Shown here one piece after another: positions 23,775-30,545 of a stretch of DNA of 34,659 nucleotides. Location: the NCBI GenBank assembly GCA_934675625.1, contig CAKURH010000033.1, forward strand, positions 1-34,659, in the 5' to 3' direction. Below the pieces are notes generated by a model. That model worked only from the letters and a program-made list of their open reading frames with translations, did not search any database and had not been told where the DNA came from. The position numbers and the translations under genes were made by a program. Source of the DNA: an uncultured Kiritimatiellota bacterium (GTDB lineage: Bacteria > Verrucomicrobiota > Kiritimatiellia > RFP12 > UBA1067). How positions within the stretch are numbered: position 1 is the first letter of the stretch; the number at the start of each line of letters is the position of its first letter.

Positions 23775-25279
23775 GCGAGAAGTGCTTTCTGATGGCTGGC
23801 AGAGGGCCGACGCTGCTGGTGGCGGCTCTGCTGCCGATTGTCTCGGTCGGCAGGGCGTCTGCACCGCTGAACGACGGCTGGACGGCGGCTGGCGCGCCCG
23901 TCACGCTGCCTCATTGCTGGAACGTTGCGGACGGCACGGACGGCCCGACGGATCCGGCGAGCTGGGATCACGACTCGGTCGCGGGCACGGGCTACGCGCG
24001 CAAGAAGGTCGTCTACCGCCGCGTGCTGCCGCCGCCGTCGGACGCCGCCCAGAAACGCTACCTGCGCGTGCACGCCGCGTCGATCCACGCCGTCGTGAAG
24101 GTCGACGGACGCGAAATCGGCCGCCACGCCGGCGCGTTCACGGCCTTTACCTTCGCGTTGCCGCCGGACGGGAAGACGCTGGAGATCGAGGTGGACAACT
24201 TCTTCGACCCCGACGTGCCGCCCGTCTGTGGCGACTTCACGATGTACGGCGGGCTCTATCGCGGCGTCGAGCTGATCGAGGCGCCGCCGTCCCGTACGTT
24301 CGTCGCGGCAGACGGCCTTTTCGCGGACGAGCTTGCCGCGCCGACGGACTTGCCGCGCTACGCGTTCCGCGAAGACGGCTTCTACATTGACGGCAAGAGG
24401 ACGTTCCTGAAGGGCGTCTGCTATCATCAGGATCGCGAAGGCAAGGGCTGGGCGATCTCGGCCGAGGACGAGGAGGCGGACATCCGCCTCATCAAGGCGA
24501 TGGGCGCGAACGCGATCCGCACGAGCCACTATCCGCGCAGCGAACGTTTCTATGACCTTTGCGACAAGTACGGCCTTTACGTCTGGACGGAGATTCCTCT
24601 CGTGGACGCGACGACGGATTCCGCCGCGTTCCGCTCGAACACGCTACACGCCGCGCGCGAGATGGTGCTCCAGCACCGCCGCCACAAGAGCATTGCGATG
24701 TGGGGAATCTTCAACGAACTCTATTTGAAGAAGATGCCCGCCGGACAGGCCGAGCCGCTTGTGCGCGAGGTGAAGGAGCTGATTCGGTCGCTCGACCCGC
24801 GCCCAATTGTCGCGGCGAGCAACAACCCGAAGAAGGCGGAACTGAACGCAATTCCCGACGCGCTCGGCTTCAATCTGTATCCCGGCTGGTACGACGGCGA
24901 ATCGTCCGACCTCGGCGCAAGGATTGAGGCGTGGCGGACGGCGAACGGGCGTTCGTGCGTGGCGGTCTCCGAGTATGGTGCGGGCGGGTCGCTCGGACAG
25001 GCGATGCCCACGCCGGACTTCCGTCCGAAGCCGAACGGCAGACTTCATCCGGTCGACTACCAGCTGAAGCACCATGCCGCGAGCTGGGCGGCGATCAAGG
25101 CGAATCTGCACGTCTGGGGCGCGTTCGTCTGGGTGATGTTCGACTGCGGCAGCGACAGCCGCCGCGAGGGCGCGCGCGACGGCCTCAACGACAAGGGCCT
25201 CGTCGCCTTCGACCACAAGACCCTCAAGCCCGCCTACGAGTTCTACAAGCGCGAGTGGACGAAGCCAGACGGCGAATGA
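23771..25279 (+). CDS. GH2-family glycoside hydrolase lacking the middle domain
   Basis: A 502-residue secreted protein with a signal peptide (1-30). It has the GH2 sugar-binding N-terminal domain (LNDGW, TLPHCWN, GGLYRGVELIE, about 33-170) and the C-terminal barrel (from GFYIDGKRTFLKGVCYHQDR) with acid/base Glu316 in WGIFNELY and nucleophile Glu401 in AVSEYGAGG. The immunoglobulin-like domain of roughly 100 residues normally lying between them is nearly absent: only about 30 residues (171-202) separate the two. The length is short for a beta-galactosidase or beta-glucuronidase of this family. Substrate is not clear. Its start overlaps the ATPase stop, so translation now depends on the inserted gene. 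Confidence 0.82.
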   Translation: MSEKCFLMAGRGPTLLVAALLPIVSVGRASAPLNDGWTAAGAPVTLPHCWNVADGTDGPTDPASWDHDSVAGTGYARKKVVYRRVLPPPSDAAQKRYLRVHAASIHAVVKVDGREIGRHAGAFTAFTFALPPDGKTLEIEVDNFFDPDVPPVCGDFTMYGGLYRGVELIEAPPSRTFVAADGLFADELAAPTDLPRYAFREDGFYIDGKRTFLKGVCYHQDREGKGWAISAEDEEADIRLIKAMGANAIRTSHYPRSERFYDLCDKYGLYVWTEIPLVDATTDSAAFRSNTLHAAREMVLQHRRHKSIAMWGIFNELYLKKMPAGQAEPLVREVKELIRSLDPRPIVAASNNPKKAELNAIPDALGFNLYPGWYDGESSDLGARIEAWRTANGRSCVAVSEYGAGGSLGQAMPTPDFRPKPNGRLHPVDYQLKHHAASWAAIKANLHVWGAFVWVMFDCGSDSRREGARDGLNDKGLVAFDHKTLKPAYEFYKREWTKPDGE

Positions 25280-25311
25280 ACGGGCAACAGCGCTGATTTT
25301 GGCAGACCCCG

Positions 25312-25341
25312 TTGACAACGCGGCCGAATATTTGGTATCAT
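25312..25341 (+). promoter_or_regulatory. Promoter of the leader peptide and acyl-CoA synthetase
   Basis: A perfect TTGACA (25312-25317) and TATCAT (25336-25341) are 18 bp apart, with TGG just before the -10. Transcription would begin near 25348, about 20 nt before the leader-peptide ATG and about 220 nt before the synthetase gene. Confidence 0.75.
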
Positions 25342-25366
25342 ACGCGCCGTTTGTGAGAAAGAAGAC

Positions 25367-25450
25367 ATGAACATGATGAACCAGAACCTTGGCATTGAGA
25401 TTAGCTTCTCCGCGATTATTATTAGTCGCGGGGTTGTTGGTTGTCGCTGA
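25367..25450 (+). CDS. Ile/Val-rich leader peptide (attenuator)
   Basis: A 27-codon reading frame with its own start, 19 bases after the predicted transcript start, and a purine-rich AGAAAGAAG just upstream. It holds five Ile codons, three of them consecutive (ATT ATT ATT, 25415-25423), then two consecutive Val codons (GTT GTT), one Leu, and a TGA stop 28 nt before a strong terminator hairpin. This is the layout of ilv/leu-type transcription attenuators, where ribosome stalling on branched-chain amino-acid codons lets transcription continue. GCGGGG (25428-25433), right after the Ile codons, is complementary to CCCCGC (25482-25487) in the terminator stem, a candidate competing pair. Regulation is inferred from the layout. 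Confidence 0.78.
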   Translation: MNMMNQNLGIEISFSAIIISRGVVGCR

Positions 25451-25477
25451 GGTGAAAGGTTCACATCAAGCACGCTG

Positions 25478-25517
25478 ACGGCCCCGCTCGGAAACGAGAG
25501 GGGCCGTTCTGATTTAA
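25478..25517 (+). terminator. Attenuator terminator hairpin
   Basis: A 13-position stem with one mismatch: left arm 25478-25490 (ACGGCCCCGCTCG), GAAA loop 25491-25494, right arm 25495-25507, followed by TTCTGATTT. It lies between the leader-peptide stop and the synthetase ATG at 25566, so readthrough is required to express the enzyme. Confidence 0.8.
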
Positions 25518-25565
25518 AGGACAAACGGGAAACCGAACAAGACAAACAAGAAAGAAACAGACGAA

Positions 25566-27845
25566 ATGAATACGGTCGAAACACAGGAAACGCTCAGGGG
25601 CATCGCGGCCCGCGTCCGCGAGATGCGCGAGATCGAGGGCCTGACGCAAGCCGAGCTGGCGGCGCGGACGGGCGTGACGGAGGCGGAGTGCCGCGCGATC
25701 GAGGCGGCCGAGAGCGATCCGCCGTTCTCCTTCCTGCACAAGTGCGCGCTCGTCTTCGGCGTCGACCTGATGGCGCTTCTCGAAGGGAGCACGGCGAAGC
25801 TCGCCGACCTGCAGGTCACGCGCGCCGGGGAGGGCGTCGTGACGGCGCGCGAGGCGGGCATCGAGATCCGCAACATGGCGGCGCTCTTCCGCAACCGCCA
25901 GGCGACGCCGTACTTCGTGACGTACGACTACGACCCCGCCCTCCAGAGCCGCCCGATCGCGACGTCGACCCACGGCGGCCAGGAGTACGACTACATCCTG
26001 AGCGGCGAGATGCGCCTCAAGGTCGGCGAGCACGAGGAGACGCTGAAGGCGGGCGACTCGGCGTTCTACCGCTCGTCCGTGCCGCACGGGATGATCGCCG
26101 TCGGCGGCAAGGCCTGCACGTTCCTCGCGATGATCATGTCGGCGGACGGCGAGGAGGTCGCGCTCCCGACGGCGCAGGCGATCTTCCACCGGCCCCAGCC
26201 GGCCGCCGCGCCGAAGGCGGTGCAGCGGTTCGTCGACGTCGAGGAGGACGAGGCGGGCTGCCTGAAGCACATCGTCTTCAAGAACACGGAGCGCTTCAAC
26301 TTCGCCTTCGACATCGTCGACGAGATCGCGCGGCGCGACCCGGAGCGGCTGGCGATGCTGCACGTCTCCGACCACATGACGGAGCGCCGCTTCACGTTCA
26401 AGGACATGGCGGAGGACTCGAACCGCGCGGCGAACTACCTGAAGGCGCTCGGCATCGGCAAGGGCGACAAGGTGATGCTCGTCCTGAAGCGGCACTACCA
26501 GTTCTGGCCCGTCGTCCTCGCGTGCCACAAGGTCGGCGCGGTCGTCATCCCCGCGACGAACCAGCTCATGACGCACGACTTCACCTACCGCTTCAAGGCC
26601 GGTGACGTGAAGGCGATCTTCTGCACGGCGGACGGCACGACGGCCGAGCAGGCCGAGCAGGCGGAGAAGGAGCTGGGCGCGAGCCTCGTCAAGATCATCG
26701 TCAACGGCAAGCGGCCGGGCTGGCGCGCCTACGACAGCGAGATCCACGGATACTCGTCCGTCTACGTGCGGCCGAGCGACGCGCCGGGCGGGAAGGACCC
26801 GATGCTCATGTTCTTCACGAGCGGCACGACGAGCTACCCGAAGATGGCGCTGCACAGCTACACCTACGCGCTCGGCCACTACGTGACGGCGAAGTACTGG
26901 CACCTCGTCGAGCCGGACGGCCTGCACTTCACGATCTCCGAGACGGGCTGGGGCAAGGCGCTCTGGGGCAAGCTCTACGGCCAGTGGCTCTGCGAGGGCG
27001 CGGTCTTCACCTACGACTTCACGCGCTTCGACGCGGAGAAGATCCTGCCGATGTTCGCGAAGTACAAGATCACGACGTTCTGCGCGCCGCCGACGATGTA
27101 CCGCATGCTCATCAAGCAGGACATCTCGAAGTACGACCTCTCGTCCATCCGCCACGCGACGACGGCGGGCGAGGCCCTGAACCCGGAGGTGTTTGTGCAG
27201 TTCGAGAAGTCGACGGGCCTGAAGATCTTCGAGGGCTTCGGCCAGACCGAGACGACGCTCGCGCTCGCGAACCTCGTGGGCGACAAGCTCAAGCCCGGCT
27301 CGATGGGCAAGCCCGTGCCCGACTACGGCATCGACCTCGTGGACGAGGACTGCCGGAGCGTCGCGCCCGGCGAGCACGGCGAGATCGTTGTGCGCACGCC
27401 ACGTGACCACGCGCACCCCGGCATCTTCCTCGGCTACTACAAGGACAAGGAGAAGACGGACGAGGCCTGGCGCGGCGGCGTCTACCACACGGGCGACCTC
27501 GCGTGGAAGGACGAGGACGGCTACTACCACTACGTCGGCCGCGCCGACGACGTGATCAAGTCGTCCGGCTACCGGATCGGCCCGGCGGAGATCGAGAACG
27601 TCATCATGGAGCTGCCCTACGTGCTCGAATGCGGCGTGTCGGCGGCGCCCGACCCTGTGCGCGGACAGGTCGTCAAGGCGACGATCCACCTCGTGAAGGG
27701 CACGGAGCCGACGGAGGAGCTGAAGAAGGACGTGCAGAACTACGTCAAGTCCCACACCGCGCCGTACAAGTATCCGCGCATCGTCGCCTTCCGCGACGAC
27801 CTGCCGAAGACGATCAGCGGCAAGATCCAGCGCAACAAGCTGTGA
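25566..27845 (+). CDS. XRE-cupin-AMP-dependent acyl-CoA synthetase fusion
   Basis: A 759-residue protein with three parts: an XRE-type helix-turn-helix (about 10-72, LTQAELAARTGVTEAECRAI), a cupin (about 115-195, HGGQEYDYILSGEMRLKVGE, SVPHG), and an ANL adenylating enzyme (about 245-759). The last part has MFFTSGTTSYPK (415-426), SETGWGKALWGKLYGQW (458-474, typical of ACSM-type medium-chain synthetases), FGQTET (558-563), HTGDLAWKDEDGYYHYVGRADD (641-662) and KTISGKIQR with catalytic Lys753. It converts a carboxylic acid, ATP and CoA to acyl-CoA. XRE-cupin modules are usually stand-alone repressors sensing small molecules, so the fusion may sense its own substrate or tether the enzyme. The Ile/Val attenuator suggests a branched-chain acid substrate; that is inference. 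Confidence 0.88.
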   Translation: MNTVETQETLRGIAARVREMREIEGLTQAELAARTGVTEAECRAIEAAESDPPFSFLHKCALVFGVDLMALLEGSTAKLADLQVTRAGEGVVTAREAGIEIRNMAALFRNRQATPYFVTYDYDPALQSRPIATSTHGGQEYDYILSGEMRLKVGEHEETLKAGDSAFYRSSVPHGMIAVGGKACTFLAMIMSADGEEVALPTAQAIFHRPQPAAAPKAVQRFVDVEEDEAGCLKHIVFKNTERFNFAFDIVDEIARRDPERLAMLHVSDHMTERRFTFKDMAEDSNRAANYLKALGIGKGDKVMLVLKRHYQFWPVVLACHKVGAVVIPATNQLMTHDFTYRFKAGDVKAIFCTADGTTAEQAEQAEKELGASLVKIIVNGKRPGWRAYDSEIHGYSSVYVRPSDAPGGKDPMLMFFTSGTTSYPKMALHSYTYALGHYVTAKYWHLVEPDGLHFTISETGWGKALWGKLYGQWLCEGAVFTYDFTRFDAEKILPMFAKYKITTFCAPPTMYRMLIKQDISKYDLSSIRHATTAGEALNPEVFVQFEKSTGLKIFEGFGQTETTLALANLVGDKLKPGSMGKPVPDYGIDLVDEDCRSVAPGEHGEIVVRTPRDHAHPGIFLGYYKDKEKTDEAWRGGVYHTGDLAWKDEDGYYHYVGRADDVIKSSGYRIGPAEIENVIMELPYVLECGVSAAPDPVRGQVVKATIHLVKGTEPTEELKKDVQNYVKSHTAPYKYPRIVAFRDDLPKTISGKIQRNKL

Positions 27846-27851
27846 TCCGTC

Positions 27852-27898
27852 GCCCGCCCGCGTCGTCCGCGCCTGTCGCGGCGGCGTGACGGGCGGGC
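27852..27898 (+). terminator. GC-rich hairpin after the synthetase gene, possible terminator
   Basis: GCCCGCCCG (27852-27860) and CGGGCGGGC (27890-27898) form a perfect 9-bp stem enclosing a smaller hairpin, CCGCG-N5-CGCGG (27867-27881). No U-tract follows, so intrinsic termination is uncertain. Confidence 0.4.
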
Positions 27899-27909
27899 TG
27901 GGGGCGCGC

Positions 27910-27939
27910 TTGCATTCCACCGACCGAATATGCTATACT
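27910..27939 (+). promoter_or_regulatory. Promoter of the two-module lipoprotein gene
   Basis: TTGCAT (27910-27915) and TATACT (27934-27939) are 18 bp apart with TGC immediately before the -10. Transcription from about 27946 would give a leader near 120 nt. A second weaker candidate, TGCTACACT (28012-28020), lies closer to the gene. Confidence 0.6.
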
Positions 27940-27951
27940 TTGCGCGTGAAA

Positions 27952-27981
27952 TTAAACAAGCGTTTAAAAACAATGTTTTAA
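27952..27981. promoter_or_regulatory. AT-rich inverted repeats in the lipoprotein gene leader
   Basis: Two overlapping inverted repeats, TTAAAC-AAGC-GTTTAA (27952-27967) and TTAAAA-N6-TTTTAA (27964-27981), lie just after the predicted transcription start. This is conspicuously AT-rich against the genome background. They could form a transcript hairpin or be an operator; nothing decides between these. Confidence 0.35.
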
Positions 27982-28064
27982 TCAATCGTTTATAATTTCC
28001 TAACAACCGCGTGCTACACTATCACACCGAAAACGAAAGGAAAGGAAAACACCATGAAAACACC

Positions 28065-29511
28065 ATGAAAAAGTCATTGATCGTAGGATTCGCGGCGGCC
28101 ACGGCTGCGCTTGTCGCCTGCGGCGACGCTTCGCCCTGGGGCTACCTGCCCAGTGAAAGTGAAAGCGTCATCTCGAACAACAACGACGTTGGCGTTTCGA
28201 CGGGATATGTGCTGAACGTCAATGTGCTTGATGCCGACAGCCACACGCTTTCGGTCAGGAACGGCACGATAGGTAGCGCGTACAGGCAGTACGGCGGAGA
28301 GACGCTGGACCTGTCCGAACGCATCGAAGACGCCGACGGCACGCAGTGGACGATCGAGGAGCTGACGTACGACTGTCTGCGTGACGGTTCGGCGCCGTTC
28401 GTGAACATTGCATTCCCGCGCGAACTGAAGAAATCGAGAGGCCAACAGCTTAATAACCGGCCGGTAGCGCTGGAATCTGTCGTACTCGACTGCCCGGAAT
28501 GGGAGGGGACGATTGATGAGTTTTTCCTGACGTCTGTGAAGAGCGATCGAAACGGAAAGCATGTCGTTGTCAATCTGCCGAAGATCAGCCAGTTAAACGA
28601 TCAGTCGTTTCAGGCCATTTGCAATGTCTCCGATTGGAATTTTGACGGGGTGGAGATCATGAATGGCAGCCCGTTCTATTATGCCCACATGACAGGGACA
28701 TTGCGATTCCCCAATATCGTGAAATTCGGGTTGGCCAACAAGAACGGATTCCTGATGGATCGGGTAGAGTTGGGCAATGGGAGCTGTTCATTGGCGGATG
28801 TTCCGGCGGCGGCGTTCTGCAACTCGTCATGGTATAAGGTTTCCACGTTTGTCCTTGGTGGGGCAAAAGGGTGGACGGTCGGCAGCGGGGCTTTTCAGGC
28901 GAATGGGCTTAAGCGCGTTTACATGGTTGGTTATGTGCCGACGTTCGCCGACACAGAGGTTGCGTTCGGCACGGCGGATGCCGCCGAGAAGACGATGGTT
29001 TTCTACATCCCGAAGGACATTGCGGAATGGCAGGGGATTGCTGATGCGGCGACGTCATTGACCGAAGAGGAGATCGCCGCGTTCAAGGAAGACCATCCCG
29101 ACTGGGAGGTTCCCTTTGCCGTCGTGGCGGCCGATGTGTTCCAGACGGCTGCGCCGCAGTACCTTGGCTGGATCGAAGACCGTAGCGTGTTCGGCACGAA
29201 GCTGCCGCTCGCGATCGGCAACCGGTCGCAGGGCCAGTATGCGGGTGATGCCGTTGCCGTGACGGTCAATGGCGAAGACTGGACAGAGGGGGGACTGTCC
29301 CATCGGAGCCACGGTGTCCGTGCAGGCGACAGCCGCCGATGCGCACACGCGTATTACCTGGGAGGGCAAGCTCCCAGACGGCACGACGCCGACGGAAGCC
29401 GCGTTCACCTTCACGATAACGGAAGAGACGTCGCTTTACGTGCGCTTTTCGCATCCGTGGGAGTATGATGCGTCCGCCGAGCCAAAGACCATCAGTGACG
29501 TATGCGCCTGA
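28065..29511 (+). pseudogene. Secreted lipoprotein, module 1, frameshifted at a G6 tract
   Basis: A signal sequence with a lipobox-like LVAC (MKKSLIVGFAAATAALVAC) precedes a protein built of BspA-like, loosely leucine-rich beta repeats (ALESVVLDCPEWEG, VVVNLPKISQLNDQSF), followed by YIPKDIAEWQGIADAATSLT. The frame is intact to about residue 408. At six Gs (29288-29293) it leaves frame; dropping one G continues sensibly (GATVSVQATAADAHTRITWEG and ITEETSLYVRFSHPWEYDAS) to a stop at 29511. Without the correction the frame ends at 29468 in an Arg/His-rich peptide. The intact product would be surface-exposed. The ATG lies in a local duplication of ACACCATGAAA, giving a four-codon ORF (28054-28068) that overlaps it. 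Sequencing error, decay or slippage-type phase variation are all possible. Confidence 0.6.
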
Positions 29512-30373
29512 GACGTTGCTCTCGTGGAGCAGTCAGACATTCAATGCAAACGGGCAGTATTCGGGGTCTCTCACCAATGTAGTCATCAGATGCCCGGACA
29601 TGATAGGACGGATGGAGGAGAATGGTTACGGCTTTTCCAGAGAGCCGATTGTGCGCATGGTCCTTGCGGTTCCCAACGTGACGCAGTTCGGAGGCGACAA
29701 CTTGAACTTCGGAAGAAGCTGGTGGGGGCCAAACGTGACGTTTGCCGACACCGACTTGTCCGAGTGGGATCTGTCAGGGTTGAAGGTTGTCGGAAAGTCT
29801 GCGTTCATGGTTCCGGCGGATTCGGGATTCGGCCCAATCGGCGAACTCGATCTGCCGAATCTGGAGACGGTGAAGGACACGGCGTTCTTCCTGTGGACGC
29901 GGCATTCGTCTGCCGCGTTGGGCACGAACGGCACGCTGAAGACGCTGGGTTCCTTGATTTTTCAGAACAACACGACGGCCTTGAAGAAGCTTGACTTTGG
30001 CGCAAGTCATGACTTCACGACGGAGACGACGACGTTTCTCGCGGCAGAAAACACGCCGTTGCCTGTCGAAGAAGTCTGGTTTTCGGACGAGGCGCCGAGC
30101 ACGGAAACGCTTGACAACATCCTCGCGCTGCGGACGGTCGGCGACGACGGCACGAAGCCCGTGAAGATCTTCGCGCCGATGATGAAGGCGTCGTGGAAGG
30201 CGGTCTGCAAGTCGTTCACGTCGGAGGAGCGTGCGGCTGCGCGGAAGATCAAGAAGCAGACGGGGTATCGCGTCGTTGGCGTCTACGAAACGCAAGACGG
30301 CCGCCGCGTCGCCTGGCTGATGCAGAACCCGAACTTCGAGTACACGACCGGCGTCCTGTTCATCATCCGGTGA
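29465..30373 (+). pseudogene. Module 2 of the lipoprotein, in a third reading frame
   Basis: The frame is open from 29420 and overlaps the end of module 1; the first ATG is at 29465 but no signal peptide or Shine-Dalgarno is present. The sequence parallels module 1 part by part: TNVVIRCPDMIGRMEEN matches ESVVLDCPEWEGTIDEF, and IFAPMMKASWKAVCKSFTSEE matches FYIPKDIAEWQGIADAATSLTEEE. It ends TTGVLFIIR. Most likely it is the C-terminal half of one ancestral two-module surface protein cut off by a second +1 frame change between 29420 and 29511. A separate gene that lost its start is the alternative. Confidence 0.55.
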
Positions 30374-30405
30374 AAAGTGTCTGATAAACGAGAGTGCCTT
30401 TAATG

Positions 30406-30477
30406 CTCACACGGAGTGACGGAGACACGGAGATTTGTCCGGCTTGGCGACTCCGTGCCTCCGTCCCTCCGTGTGAG
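30406..30477. repeat. Large inverted repeat of CACGGAG/CTCCGTG units
   Basis: The arms 30406-30432 and 30451-30477 are 27 bp each and complementary at 25 positions, with an 18-nt loop. Four more outer pairs (AATG with CATT) form if G30478 is bulged. Each arm is itself made of ACGGAG repeats. Downstream (30480-30537) are three looser units of the CATTCATCCTCTGTG type. This sits between the lipoprotein gene and the GH42-like gene and could terminate the former. Related CTCCGTG units recur at 33833-33872. Confidence 0.85.
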
Positions 30478-30545
30478 GCATTCATCCTCTGTGCGAAACA
30501 TTTATCCTGTGTGTGACATTACATCCTCCGTGTAAGCCTCTTACC

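Noticed and set aside
25367..25450. Leader peptide as a coincidental short open frame
   Set aside because: Rejected as an explanation because the promoter, purine-rich start region, consecutive Ile and Val codons, nearby stop and terminator hairpin all occur in the right order; conservation still has to be checked.
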